DNA of 64,000 bases, taken from Brevibacterium sp. RIT 803. GTDB taxonomy: Bacteria; Actinomycetota; Actinomycetes; Actinomycetales; Brevibacteriaceae. Every line of letters begins with the position of its first letter. Within the stretch, counting starts at the first letter, position 1. The position numbers and the translations under genes are program-made. The stretch is from contig NZ_JAFEMW010000004.1 of the NCBI RefSeq assembly GCF_016892625.1, forward strand, positions 186,001 to 250,000, read 5' to 3'. The notes below the pieces were generated by a model. It did not search any database. It was not told where the DNA came from and saw only the letters and a program-made list of their open reading frames with translations. Shown here piece by piece: positions 19,743 to 28,158 of the stretch.

Positions 19743-20554
19743 AGGGTATCGAGAAACTGCTCGGGCTCCGGCAGCGGTCGGGTGCTGTTCGCCATGCGCT
19801 GTCGGTAGCGATCGGGCACCGCCCCGATGTAGAGCCAACCCATGAGCAGTTCCTTGTCCTTGAGCCTGTGAAGTCTGCGCACGGCAGGTTCGTTCGTGAG
19901 GTTTCCGCTGCGCCACATGACGCCCCAACCTGCCTGCCACAGAGCGAGTTCGAGCAGGTGACCTGCTCCGGCCGCGGTGGCGTGCTGTTCCCATTCGGGG
20001 ACCTTGGGGTTGTCCCGCGGTGCGGCGATGAGGGCCAGTAGGAGTTCTGCCCGCAATGGCTTTTCGTTGATCTCACCGGACTTCCGTTGCACCCCTCCCG
20101 CTTCGTCGAGGGCCGCGCCGAGGCGGATCCTGTCGTCACCGCGGATGATGATGAACCGCCAGGGCTTGAGGCCCTTGTGATCGGCGACCGAGGAGACCGC
20201 GTGGATGAGTTCACGCAGGTCGGAGTCGTTCGGCGTCTCCGGGTCGAGTTTCGAGATCGAACGTCGGGTGGCGATCGCATGCAGAACAGGGTCGGCGACG
20301 ATGTCGATGGAACTCGGGGCCGAATAGTCCGGGCCCAGTCGGTGCGCCGGCTGCACCGACTGCTCGTCCGCTGTCGGTGCCTCTGCTGCTGTCTTGGCAG
20401 CGGACGAACCTGCGGCCAGCTTCTTCGCCCAGGGACCGGTTTCGCCGTCGAGGAAGTGGGCGCGCACGCGCCCCTTCGTCACCTCGCAGGCACCGTCGTT
20501 CTTCGGCTTCTTCTTCGAGCCGCGACGCTCAGACGAGTCCTTGTGTTTCGACAT
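19739..20554 (-). CDS. Nitroreductase-family protein
   Basis: A 271-residue FMN-dependent oxidoreductase-like protein. The nitroreductase fold starts at about residue 86 with LHAIATRRSISKLDPE and continues through KGLKPWRFIIIRGDDR and WQAGWGVMWRSGN, the usual flavin-site segments. The first ~80 residues are an unusual Lys/Ala-rich extension (SERRGSKKKPKN) of unknown role. The start ATG follows the msrA stop with no gap. Electron acceptor unknown; redox detoxification fits msrA and the MFS exporter next to it. Confidence 0.85.
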   Translation of the reverse strand: MSKHKDSSERRGSKKKPKNDGACEVTKGRVRAHFLDGETGPWAKKLAAGSSAAKTAAEAPTADEQSVQPAHRLGPDYSAPSSIDIVADPVLHAIATRRSISKLDPETPNDSDLRELIHAVSSVADHKGLKPWRFIIIRGDDRIRLGAALDEAGGVQRKSGEINEKPLRAELLLALIAAPRDNPKVPEWEQHATAAGAGHLLELALWQAGWGVMWRSGNLTNEPAVRRLHRLKDKELLMGWLYIGAVPDRYRQRMANSTRPLPEPEQFLDTL

Positions 20555-21085
20555 TCAGCTCACCCAATCCGCAAACGCCTCCCGTGCATGGGACAGCTTC
20601 GGATCAATGATGACACGGCAGTACCCGTTGTTGCGGTTCTCGGTGTAGAAGTCCTGGTGGACAGCCTCGGCGGTGTGGAAGATACCCAAGGGCTCAAGCG
20701 TCGTGACGATCGGAGCCTCGAAGATGTCCTGTGCCTCGGCGATGGCGGCCTCGAAGCGCGCCTTCTCCTCTTCGTCGGCGTAGAACATGGCCGACCGGTA
20801 CTGGGTGCCGACGTCGTAGCCCTGAGCATTGAGGCTCGTGGGGTCGTGTCCGGTGAAGAAGAGGCCCAGGATGACGCTGTCCGGGACGATCTCCGGATCG
20901 AATGTCACCTGCAGCGCCTCAGCATGACCCGAGGTACCTGAACAGACTTCACGGTAGTGCGGGTTCGGCGTATGCCCTCCGGTGTATCCGGAAATCACCG
21001 AGGTGACTCCGGTGGTCCTCTGGTAGACGGCGTCGAGGCACCAGAAGCAGCCGGCGCCCAAGGTCAGGGTACGAAGTTCGCTCAT
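20555..21085 (-). CDS. msrA: Peptide-methionine (S)-S-oxide reductase
   Basis: Repairs oxidised methionine in proteins. The catalytic motif GCFWC is at residues 12-16, with Cys13 the nucleophile in the usual GCFWxxE-type context (here GCFWCLDAVY). Further family blocks are SGYTGGHTPNPHYREVC, GHAEALQVTFDP and GTQYRSAMFY. At 176 residues the length is normal. It heads a three-gene unit with nitroreductase and an MFS transporter. It starts 28 bases after the preceding gene. Confidence 0.96.
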   Translation of the reverse strand: MSELRTLTLGAGCFWCLDAVYQRTTGVTSVISGYTGGHTPNPHYREVCSGTSGHAEALQVTFDPEIVPDSVILGLFFTGHDPTSLNAQGYDVGTQYRSAMFYADEEEKARFEAAIAEAQDIFEAPIVTTLEPLGIFHTAEAVHQDFYTENRNNGYCRVIIDPKLSHAREAFADWVS

Positions 21086-21112
21086 ACTCCGTACAACGAT
21101 GAGACGCGCAGG

Positions 21113-22249
21113 TTATTCCCCGTCGGTACGGAACGTCAGGTCGGCTGCCTTGGGCCAGTCCGACAACCGGACGAGCTCGTCTTCTGTCTCCGTGATGTCG
21201 AGGCTGCTCCAATACCCGACTCCTTCTGCGTCGACGTCCACGCCGTCCGGGTGGAGAGTTCCGATGCCAGAAGCGGCCGGGAGATCGTCGGAGTGCAGAG
21301 GAGTCGACTCGGCGTCCAGTTCCGAGAATTCGAGCCGACTGAGATATCCGTCGATGAACTCGAGCCGCAACTCCTTCGTCGGCCGCGACTCCTCAGTCAA
21401 CACGCCGATGACCGGGTACGTCTGAGTCGCAGGAACTGCCTTGGGACTCGATGCGCTCGGATAGACGTCGATGCTCGTGATGTCTTCATCGTCGAACAGA
21501 TGGGCCAGTTGGCGGGAATTCACGGTCACCGGCTCAGTACCCGAATGAAGTGCGCTCGGATAGGTGACTCCGACGAAGAACCGGGCCGTATCGAATTGCG
21601 CTCGTGCAGCCTCGGCGGCCAGCCCCGACATGGGGTGAGGTTGAGACAGCAGCCGTAGGATGCCAGCGCGGATATGGTCCGGAAGGTCGATTTCGACCTG
21701 GCCGTAGTTCAATTGCTCACGGTCTTCGCAGGCCCAGCTTTCGAGCTTGTCGATGACAACTGCACCGAGTGCGACGAGTGACCCGCTGGCGACGGCGGCC
21801 AGCCCTCGACCCATTCCCGCGGGCAGCCGTGCGTCGATGGCTTCGGAGATCTTCTGAGTCGGGCCCCACAGGCTCCAGCTGATCACCCCGGAGGCTGCGG
21901 CAGTCGTGGCGTTGAGGAAGGCCTGAGACCTCGCCGTCGCGTTCTCGTCGATGTGTTCGTCTGCGGTCGAGTAGCGGGCCGGCTGACCTGCATTCTTTCC
22001 GATTGAGCCGAACACCGCTCCTCCATCGAACCCGTCACCCGCCCGGCCGAGGAAAGCCTGCGTACCGGTGATCCACGTCAGGCCGGCTGAAGCGAGTGCG
22101 TTGCCGAGCCTTGCTGTCGGTTCATGTTCGGGCGCGAAGTCACGTTGTCGGACGAGCGCGAGAGCGCCCGTTCCCACCGCAGCGATGGTGCGAGTGAGTC
22201 GGCGATGTCGTTCGGGAATATCGGGAAGACGCATGGAAGCAATTGTCAC
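21113..22249 (-). CDS. Unknown membrane-associated protein coupled to def
   Basis: I do not recognise this ~378-residue protein. The first ~170 residues contain several weakly hydrophobic Ala/Gly-rich stretches (RTIAAVGTGALALV, SGVISWSLWG, GLAAVASGSLVALGAVVI) that could be membrane helices. The second half is soluble and acidic, rich in Asp/Glu/Ser and beta-prone, including LFDDEDITSIDVYPS. GTG at 22249 overlaps the def stop (GTGA); ATG at 22234 is an alternative. The upstream frame inside def is rejected. Coupling to def suggests conserved co-expression, not a shared reaction. Confidence 0.7.
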   Translation of the reverse strand: MTIASMRLPDIPERHRRLTRTIAAVGTGALALVRQRDFAPEHEPTARLGNALASAGLTWITGTQAFLGRAGDGFDGGAVFGSIGKNAGQPARYSTADEHIDENATARSQAFLNATTAAASGVISWSLWGPTQKISEAIDARLPAGMGRGLAAVASGSLVALGAVVIDKLESWACEDREQLNYGQVEIDLPDHIRAGILRLLSQPHPMSGLAAEAARAQFDTARFFVGVTYPSALHSGTEPVTVNSRQLAHLFDDEDITSIDVYPSASSPKAVPATQTYPVIGVLTEESRPTKELRLEFIDGYLSRLEFSELDAESTPLHSDDLPAASGIGTLHPDGVDVDAEGVGYWSSLDITETEDELVRLSDWPKAADLTFRTDGE

Positions 22250-22911
22250 ATGAGCATGCCGCTGGGCAGGGTGAACCCGAGCTCGGCGGCGGCTTTCTGC
22301 GTGGACGGCTGGCTCCAGAACCTCGCGACCGAAGTGTTCGTCGACAGGGACCGCATCTCTGCTTTGTCGAGGAACATGATGCCGTCGAGGTGATCGGTCT
22401 CGTGGGCGACGATGCGTGCCGACCACCCGGAGACCACCTCGGCGATGGGTGCGCCGTCGAGGCTCTGACCTCGCAGCTCGAGCTCGCGGGGGCGAGCCAC
22501 GACCGCCTGGTAGCCGGGGATCGACAGGCAGCCCTCGAAGAACGCGACGTCCTCGGATGTGGCGGGGGTGTAGTCGGCGTTGAGGACGACGCGCAGGGGC
22601 ATCGGGGTCCTCTGCCGCACCTCGGCGGTCTCGGGGTCGAGACTTCCGGGGTCTTCGGCCACGAACATCGCCAGACCGATGCCCACCTGCGGACCGGCCA
22701 GGCCCACTCCTGGGGCCGCGAGCATAGTTGCCCTCATCACCTCGGCGAGTTGGGCCAGTTCCGCATCATCGACCTGCCCGTCGAAAGGGCGCGTCACCGA
22801 GCGGAGGATAGGGTCGCCGGCCTCGACGATCGGGGCCACTCCCCCGCCTGCCTCTGCCGCGGCGAGCACTGAGCGGATCTGAGTGGCGATGAGCGCATCG
22901 GCATCATTCAT
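22246..22911 (-). CDS. def: Peptide deformylase
   Basis: Removes the formyl group from nascent proteins; a cytoplasmic Fe/Zn hydrolase. All three family motifs are present: GVGLAGPQ (68-75; the usual Ala-Ala is Ala-Gly), EGCLS (126-130, metal Cys) and HETDH (170-174, metal His pair and catalytic Glu). ATG at 22911 is 8-9 bases from AAAGGG; a GTG at 22917 is too close to that site. At 221 residues it is slightly long. The downstream unknown gene overlaps its stop. Confidence 0.95.
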   Translation of the reverse strand: MNDADALIATQIRSVLAAAEAGGGVAPIVEAGDPILRSVTRPFDGQVDDAELAQLAEVMRATMLAAPGVGLAGPQVGIGLAMFVAEDPGSLDPETAEVRQRTPMPLRVVLNADYTPATSEDVAFFEGCLSIPGYQAVVARPRELELRGQSLDGAPIAEVVSGWSARIVAHETDHLDGIMFLDKAEMRSLSTNTSVARFWSQPSTQKAAAELGFTLPSGMLM

Positions 22912-22933
22912 AGTCACTGCCCTTTCGACCGGC

Positions 22934-23749
22934 TCACACGTCCCGGGCGACGATGAGCTCGGCGTGTTTGAGTAAGGGGGCGTCGATCATCTTTCCTTCG
23001 TAGGCGAAGGCGCCCTTCTCGGTCTTCGCGAGTTCGAGCACGGCCTTCGCCCAGGTCAGCTGCTCCTCACTTGGGCGGAACGCATCGCGGACGACGGGAA
23101 CGTGGTTGGGGTGGATGGAGACCTTGCCGCTGAAACCGGACTGCACGGCGTCTTCGGCTTCCTCTCCCAGCCCGTCGAGGTCAGGGATGTTCGCCCAGAT
23201 CGAGTCGAGGGCGAATCTTCCGTGTGCGCGGGCGGCCAGCAGGGTCGAGTTGCGCACGTGCTTGGCCACGTCGCGGTAGCCGCCGTCGGCAGTGCGCGAC
23301 GATCCTCCGCCGAGGTCGGCGATGAGGTCCTCGGATCCCCACATGAGTGCGTAGGCGTTGGGTGCGGCGGCGATCTCGGCGACGTTGACTGCGCCCAAGG
23401 CCGTCTCGATCAGTGCGATGACCTGGTAGTCGCCGAGGACCGTGAGGTCAGAGGCGTGCTCAGACTTCGGCAGCATCACAGCCGTGTACTCGGTCTTGGC
23501 AAGCATCCTCAGGTCCTCGCCGAGGTGCTCCGAATCCCGGGCATTGATGCGGACCACCGTACGTGAGGGGTCGAGCGGGTAGTCGATGATCGCTTCGCGG
23601 GCGGTGGCCTTGTCGGCGTCGTTGACCGCGTCTTCGAGATCGAGGATGACGATGTCGGAGCGTTCGGCTGCCTTCGTATAGCGGTCGGGGCGGTCGCCGG
23701 GGACGAAGAGCCAGGCGGGTTTGAAGTCCAATGCCATGGTGGTGCTCAC
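22934..23749 (-). CDS. CitE-like CoA-ester lyase (HpcH/HpaI family)
   Basis: A 271-residue TIM-barrel aldolase/lyase of the CitE group. ALDFKPAWLFVPGDRPDRYTKA opens the barrel; VILDLEDAV, VVRINARDSE, ALIETALGAVN and the Mg-binding region (ALMWGSEDLIADLGG) are family features. In Mycobacterium tuberculosis the equivalent gene (Rv2498c, next to a MaoC gene, in a cluster with acyl-CoA carboxylase genes) acts on citramalyl-CoA and HMG-CoA, in itaconate and leucine breakdown. The same role is inferred here. GTG at 23749 overlaps the MaoC stop (GTGA); ATG at 23737 is possible. Confidence 0.86.
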   Translation of the reverse strand: MSTTMALDFKPAWLFVPGDRPDRYTKAAERSDIVILDLEDAVNDADKATAREAIIDYPLDPSRTVVRINARDSEHLGEDLRMLAKTEYTAVMLPKSEHASDLTVLGDYQVIALIETALGAVNVAEIAAAPNAYALMWGSEDLIADLGGGSSRTADGGYRDVAKHVRNSTLLAARAHGRFALDSIWANIPDLDGLGEEAEDAVQSGFSGKVSIHPNHVPVVRDAFRPSEEQLTWAKAVLELAKTEKGAFAYEGKMIDAPLLKHAELIVARDV

Positions 23750-24267
23750 TTTCCGGTTTCGGGCTGGGTATTCTTCTCGGCTGCCTCGTCGGCGTGGCTG
23801 GAGTCGAACATCATGGTCTGGCGAACGGCCTTGGCGACGAGGGTTCCGTCCTGGTTGTAGCCGCGGTGCTCCAAGGTCACGATGCCCTGGCCGGGCCGGG
23901 ACTTCGAGTTGCGTTTGTCGAGGATCGTCGTCTCCGCATACAGGGTGTCGCCGTGGAAGAGCGGAGCGGGGAAGGAGATCTCGGAGAAGCCGAGGTTGCC
24001 CACGATCGTGCCCTGAGTCAGCTGTGTGACCGACAGGCCGACGAGGGTGGAGAGGGTGAACATCGAGTTGACGAGTCGCTGGCCGAAGGGTTCGGTCGCC
24101 GCGAAAGCTGCGTCAAGGTGGAGGGCCTGCGTGTTCATGGTCACGGCGGTGAACCAGGTGTTATCTGCCTCGGTGACGGTCCGGCCGGGCGCGTGCCTGT
24201 AGATCGCGCCGATCTCCATCTCGTCCAGCCACAGACCTCGTTGTTCGATGACTTTCTGCTCACTCAT
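23746..24267 (-). CDS. MaoC-family (R)-hydratase
   Basis: A 173-residue hot-dog-fold hydratase. The sequence from GRTVTEADNTWFTAVTMN through HLDAAF and FGQRLVNSMFTLST is the MaoC motif region (catalytic Asp/His of the hydratase 2 type near DxxxxH). It belongs to the mesaconyl-/itaconyl-CoA hydratase-like subgroup. Paired with the CitE-like lyase by a four-base overlap, as in mycobacteria (Rv2499c-Rv2498c). It would supply a 3-hydroxyacyl-CoA to the lyase. GTGTCACTG repeats with a 20-base period lie 14-40 bases upstream. Confidence 0.85.
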   Translation of the reverse strand: MSEQKVIEQRGLWLDEMEIGAIYRHAPGRTVTEADNTWFTAVTMNTQALHLDAAFAATEPFGQRLVNSMFTLSTLVGLSVTQLTQGTIVGNLGFSEISFPAPLFHGDTLYAETTILDKRNSKSRPGQGIVTLEHRGYNQDGTLVAKAVRQTMMFDSSHADEAAEKNTQPETGK

Positions 24268-24398
24268 GCGTCACTCCTCTGTGTCACTGCTGATCGCTGT
24301 GTGTCACTGACCACTTGTCGTGATTTGAGCTTATCGCCTGGGTTCGAACAGCAGGTAACCCGGGTCGGTCGGTGGGTTCGGGTAACGTCGGGGTCACT

Positions 24399-25103
24399 AT
24401 GGCTATCACCCGTACCCTCTTCGTCGTCACCCATCCAGAGTCACAACATCACGTCGACGGTCTGGTCGGCGGCTGGTTCGACTCGGAACTCAGCGATCGG
24501 GGCCGCGAGCAGGCTCTTCTCATCGCGGCCGAGGTCAGGCGTCGTATCCCGGGCGATACCTCGACACAGGTGTTCTCCTCCGACCTGCGAAGAACCTGGT
24601 CCACCGCCGAGGCGATCGCCGAGTCCGTGGGTGCCGACGCCGAGGCGGTACCGGAGTTGAGGGAGAAGTCGTATGGAATCGCGGAAGGCAGGGAGCAATC
24701 CTGGCTCGACGAGCGCTTCGTCTTTCCGCCCAAACCCTCGGACGCGGCAGCGGTCGGCGGCGGAACAGAAGCTTCATTCGGAGGCGGCGCTCTCGACCAT
24801 GGCGGTCGTCTCGATCATTTCGAAGGCATCGAAGGTGCGGAGACGAGGCGACAGCTCGGTGAACGGGTCTACGCGGCCATGGAATTTGTGCTTGCGCAGC
24901 CGGCACGTCATCAGATCGTCGTCACGCACGGCTTCGCGCACACCTTCGTCATCGCCCGCTGGCTCGAACTGCCGCTTGAGAGCATGGGATGGGCCACGTT
25001 CGCAGCCACTTCAGGGTGCATCACCGAACTCGTCGAGGACGATGTCTTCGGCAATCGGACCCTGCGTCGACTGGCCGACGTGGACCACCTCGGCGAAGTC
25101 TGA
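24399..25103 (+). CDS. Histidine-phosphatase-superfamily protein with altered RHG motif
   Basis: A ~234-residue protein of the phosphoglycerate-mutase-like fold. The normal LxRHGE is replaced by VVTHPESQHHVDG, so the phosphate-binding Arg is missing at that spot while one His is kept. The rest is typical: WFDSELSDRGREQAL, FSSDLRRTWSTAEAIAE, ELREKSYGIAEG and IVVTHGFAHTFV (second catalytic His). It may be a divergent phosphatase or a non-catalytic relative. ATG at 24399 is chosen; GTG at 24372 is an upstream alternative. It stands alone, divergent from the MaoC/CitE unit. Confidence 0.75.
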   Translation: MAITRTLFVVTHPESQHHVDGLVGGWFDSELSDRGREQALLIAAEVRRRIPGDTSTQVFSSDLRRTWSTAEAIAESVGADAEAVPELREKSYGIAEGREQSWLDERFVFPPKPSDAAAVGGGTEASFGGGALDHGGRLDHFEGIEGAETRRQLGERVYAAMEFVLAQPARHQIVVTHGFAHTFVIARWLELPLESMGWATFAATSGCITELVEDDVFGNRTLRRLADVDHLGEV

Positions 25104-25149
25104 AGTCCAGACTGCGCCCGAGGTGATCCGTGGAACTGCCTACCGCCGT

Positions 25150-25656
25150 TTACCCGACTGCGCCAAAGACCTCGGCTTCGAGGACGTTGAATGCGGAGTT
25201 CCAGCCGTCGTAGACACTCGCGACGGCCCCGGAATCGTTCGGGAGTCCGGTGAGAGTAAAGGTCATCCGCGTCGTTGTCGCGTCGATCTCATCGAACTCA
25301 ATGCTCACGAGAGGCGAGGAGTCCTCTTCGCCCTGATTTCCCCAAGTGAAGTCCAATCGCCGAGGTGATTCGACGTGGCGATATCGCCCACCGGTGGCAA
25401 ATTCCACTCCTGTGTCGTCGACGATCATCGTGTAGGCGTAGATGCCGCCCTCTCTGAGGTCGACGCTCACGGAGTCTCGTGGGGTGTGCAGTCCTTCCGG
25501 GTGATACCAACAGGCCATGACATCGGGATTGGTCCAGGCATCCCACACGCGTTCGCGAGGTGCCGCAAAATCGCGGACGATGGTGAAACCGGGTTCCCCG
25601 GTGGCGGGTATGGGACTGACGGTGCCGGCATCGGCTGTCGAGTGGTTCTTGTTCAT
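25150..25656 (-). CDS. SRPBCC/AHSA1-like protein
   Basis: A ~168-residue START-like (Aha1 C-terminal type) ligand-binding domain protein. It begins with the family pattern FTIVRDFAAPRERVWDAWTNP, followed by ACWYHPEGL and the C-terminal helix TLTGLPNDSGAVASVYDGWNSAF. AAGGAGGAG at 8 bases fixes the ATG at 25656. It follows the ArsR gene, the common ArsR-AHSA1 pairing in bacteria, where the function is usually unknown. Confidence 0.85.
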   Translation of the reverse strand: MNKNHSTADAGTVSPIPATGEPGFTIVRDFAAPRERVWDAWTNPDVMACWYHPEGLHTPRDSVSVDLREGGIYAYTMIVDDTGVEFATGGRYRHVESPRRLDFTWGNQGEEDSSPLVSIEFDEIDATTTRMTFTLTGLPNDSGAVASVYDGWNSAFNVLEAEVFGAVG

Positions 25657-25679
25657 GATGATTCTCCTCCTTGAGTCGA

Positions 25680-25991
25680 TCACTTCTTCTCGGCCAGAAC
25701 CTGGTCGAGGTTGTCGAATCGCTGCTCCCAGTCATCGCGTGCCGATTGCAGCCAGGCTGTGGCCGTTGCCAGCCGTTCGGTATTGAGATGCACGATCCGT
25801 GTCTGCGCGCTCTTGGTCCTGGTGATCAGCCCAGCCTCCTCGAGCACCTTGAGATGCTGCGACACTGCTGACCTGCTGATGGTCAGCGGTTCAGCCAACT
25901 CTCCTGCGCTGAGGTCCTCTGCTCGCAGGCGGTCGATCATCGCCCGCCGAGTCGGGTCAGACAAAGCACCGAACAGCGAACTCAGATTCAT
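25680..25991 (-). CDS. ArsR-family transcriptional regulator
   Basis: A 103-residue winged-helix repressor. LFGALSDPTRRAMIDRL and ISRSAVSQHLKVLEEAGLI are the ArsR helix-turn-helix. There are no metal-binding Cys, so it is probably not a metal sensor. It controls the following SRPBCC gene, most likely by binding the AT-rich palindrome directly upstream of its own start (26011-26020). Confidence 0.9.
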   Translation of the reverse strand: MNLSSLFGALSDPTRRAMIDRLRAEDLSAGELAEPLTISRSAVSQHLKVLEEAGLITRTKSAQTRIVHLNTERLATATAWLQSARDDWEQRFDNLDQVLAEKK

Positions 25992-26010
25992 TTCAGTATC
26001 TCCTTAATTA

Positions 26011-26020
26011 AGTAATTACT
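26011..26020. promoter_or_regulatory. AGTAATTACT palindrome, likely ArsR operator
   Basis: A perfect 10-bp palindrome in a strikingly AT-rich stretch (about 25998-26031) that stands out from the high-GC surroundings. It is 20-29 bases upstream of the ArsR ATG and overlaps the probable -10 area. Auto-repression is the usual arrangement in this family. Confidence 0.55.
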
Positions 26021-26128
26021 ACAATATAACGCGAGGCACAGGTGTCAAGGGTCTTCTGCGAAACCGGACCGGACGCGTCGACCCGCTAGGCTGGTGGCAT
26101 CGGCTCAACGACTATCTTCAGGAGAGAC

Positions 26129-26950
26129 ATGGATCGCGATTCGATCGAATGCTGGTTGACCGACATGGACGGTGTCCTGGTCAAGGAGAACAATCCCCTA
26201 CCGGGCGCGGCCGAGCTTCTCGCACAGTGGCGACAGGCAGACATCCCCTATCTCGTGCTGACGAACAATTCGATCTACACCGCTCGGGACCTCTCTGCCA
26301 GGCTCCGGTCGAACGGCCTCGACGTTCCCGAATCGAAGATCTGGACCTCAGCAATGGCCACCGCCGACTTCCTGTCCAATCAGGTCGAGCACGGCACCGC
26401 CTACGTCGTCGGCGAGGCCGGACTGACCACGGCCATCCATGAAGCTGGGTTCATCATGACCGAGAAGGATCCGGACTTCGTCGTCGTCGGCGAGACCCAC
26501 TCCTATTCCTTCGAAGCGATCACCAAGGCGATCCGCCTCATCGACGGCGGTTCACGCTTCATCGTGACCAACCCCGATGCCACCGGCCCCAGTCCCGAGG
26601 GCGTCCTCCCTGCCACCGGCGCCATCGCTGCGCTGATCACGAAGGCCACGAACCGAGACCCCTACGTGGTCGGCAAACCCAATCCCATGATGTTCCGTTC
26701 CGCGCTCAACCAGATCGGCGCTCACTCGATGAGCACCGCGATGATCGGCGACCGGATGGACACCGACATCATTGCGGGTATGGAAGCGGGCATGCACACG
26801 GTGCTCGTCCTCTCGGGGATCTCCACCGCCAAGGATGTGCGCCGCTTCCCCTTCCGCCCCAACGAGATCGTCAACGGCGTTCACGATCTCCTCGATGTCC
26901 CACTGGATCAGCGAGGGAGACTGGGACCAGACGTCACCGGCTCAGCCTGA
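26129..26950 (+). CDS. HAD-IIA family hydrolase (NagD-like)
   Basis: A 273-residue phosphatase of the haloacid dehalogenase superfamily. Motif I is DMDGVLV (about 12-18), motif II VLTNNSI, and motif III/IV VVGKPNPMMFRSAL followed by MIGDRMDTDIIAGMEAGM. The cap arrangement is NagD/p-nitrophenylphosphatase type. Likely substrates are sugar phosphates or nucleotides, not resolvable here. CAGGAGAGAC precedes the ATG. The gene is followed by the first palindromic repeats of the nuclease element. Confidence 0.9.
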   Translation: MDRDSIECWLTDMDGVLVKENNPLPGAAELLAQWRQADIPYLVLTNNSIYTARDLSARLRSNGLDVPESKIWTSAMATADFLSNQVEHGTAYVVGEAGLTTAIHEAGFIMTEKDPDFVVVGETHSYSFEAITKAIRLIDGGSRFIVTNPDATGPSPEGVLPATGAIAALITKATNRDPYVVGKPNPMMFRSALNQIGAHSMSTAMIGDRMDTDIIAGMEAGMHTVLVLSGISTAKDVRRFPFRPNEIVNGVHDLLDVPLDQRGRLGPDVTGSA

Positions 26951-26965
26951 GGCCGCCTGCCGACC

Positions 26966-26991
26966 GAGAAACGGTCCCAGCGTCGAAACAC
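26966..26991 (+). repeat. Half copy of the nuclease-flanking repeat
   Basis: GAGAAACGG followed by AGCGTCGAAACAC matches the left half of the repeat at 28147-28170. The matching right arm is absent before the next full copy. Confidence 0.5.
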
Positions 26992-27020
26992 AGGCTCGCG
27001 ATCAGAGGCCTCCGGCGAAT

Positions 27021-27076
27021 AACGGGCTCAGTGTCGAAAAACTCATGTGCACATGTGGTTTTCGACGTTCAGCCCG
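27021..27076 (+). repeat. Upstream palindromic repeat flanking the HTH-nuclease gene
   Basis: The outer arms CGGGCT/AGCCCG and inner GTCGAAAA/TTTTCGAC give an 18-bp stem with three mismatches around a central ATGTGCACAT palindrome. It shares AACGGG, AG, GTCGAAA, GTGCACA, TTCGACG and CAGCCCG, in the same order and spacing, with the copy downstream of the gene. It may also end transcription of the HAD gene. Confidence 0.7.
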
Positions 27077-27174
27077 ATTTTCAGCGAGTGCCTTCCCCGC
27101 ACATAACTGTGCAGTTTAAGACTGTTTGATGATGTTTGATTGCACTTAGAGCAGTTCGAGCGCATACTGACTCC

Positions 27175-28158
27175 ATGTTTCAAGTGCTGACTGCCCAGCA
27201 GCTCCGCGAACTCGGCATGACTCGAGCCCAGTTAGCTGAGTCCAAACGGTGCTGCCTGCGCAAGGTAAGGAGAGGCCGCTATGTGATTACTCGCGAATGC
27301 GATCAGGAACACCATAAGGCAGCAGCGCACCTGTCTGAGGCTGAGGAGACGACGTTCCCCAGAGCCTACGGCGACATCAGGGACCATGCCGAGACACTGC
27401 GGCTGCAGATCGCCTGCCGTCGTGATTCGGTTCAACCAGGTGATGTGTTCTCGCATATCTCGGCTGCGCTCATCCACGGCCTCGACCCGATCCTCACGGC
27501 AACGCCGAAGGTCGAGATCTCGAGGCGGTCTCCTACCCGCAACTACAACAGCCTCTACATCTACTCTCGTGATCTCTCAGCCGAGGAGACCACCGACAGT
27601 TTCGCCTATCCGGTCACCACGTTGGCGCGCACACTCGCCGACCTTGCTCTCGACCATTCGCTCGAAGTCTCAGTGCCACTCATCTCCCAAGCATTGCGCG
27701 CCGGATCGGTGTCTCTCCAGGACATAGAAGAACGGCTGGTCAAAGGCCAGCGCGGTCGCAGGAGAGCCCAACTGGCGCTCAAGCTCTCCGACTCTGATTA
27801 CGAGTCGTCGGCTGAGGCCTTCTGTGCGGTGAAGTTCCATCGACACGGCATCACGGGGATGGTGCCTCAGCTCGACGCTTTCACTGATTCCGGGGAGTTC
27901 ATCGGTCGCAATGACTTTCGCCACGAGAAGGCACCGGTGGTCGTGGAAGTGCACGGAGTCGGAAAATACTACCTCGATCCCAATGGCCCCGATGAAGCTG
28001 CGAAAAGGAATCACCAGCGCAATATGAACCTGCTCAACGCCGGATTCACTGTGTTCAACCTGACCTTCGGCGACCTGTTCCGGCCCCGGATATTCTCCGA
28101 GATCAAACGAAGCATCGAGAAGACAGTGCAGCCCAACTCTCGCGGAAAAACGGGTTAA
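27175..28158 (+). CDS. Solitary AbiEi-like HTH plus PD-(D/E)XK (DUF559/Vsr-like) nuclease
   Basis: A ~327-residue protein. Residues 1-40 (LTAQQLRELGMTRAQLAESK then RKVRRGRYVI) are the winged-helix start seen in AbiEi-type proteins. The middle (about 90-190) resembles the AbiEi-like linker region (AALIHGLD, RTLADLAL). The C-terminus has a restriction-endonuclease-like core: ESSAEAF, IGRNDF (acidic), VVVEVHGVGKYY (E-x-x-G-K), then a late LTFGDLF. No partner toxin or methylase is adjacent. The ATG at 27175 is chosen over a TTG at 27136. The stop codon lies within the downstream palindromic repeat. A DNA-binding nuclease in defence or mobility is inferred. Confidence 0.75.
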   Translation: MFQVLTAQQLRELGMTRAQLAESKRCCLRKVRRGRYVITRECDQEHHKAAAHLSEAEETTFPRAYGDIRDHAETLRLQIACRRDSVQPGDVFSHISAALIHGLDPILTATPKVEISRRSPTRNYNSLYIYSRDLSAEETTDSFAYPVTTLARTLADLALDHSLEVSVPLISQALRAGSVSLQDIEERLVKGQRGRRRAQLALKLSDSDYESSAEAFCAVKFHRHGITGMVPQLDAFTDSGEFIGRNDFRHEKAPVVVEVHGVGKYYLDPNGPDEAAKRNHQRNMNLLNAGFTVFNLTFGDLFRPRIFSEIKRSIEKTVQPNSRGKTG

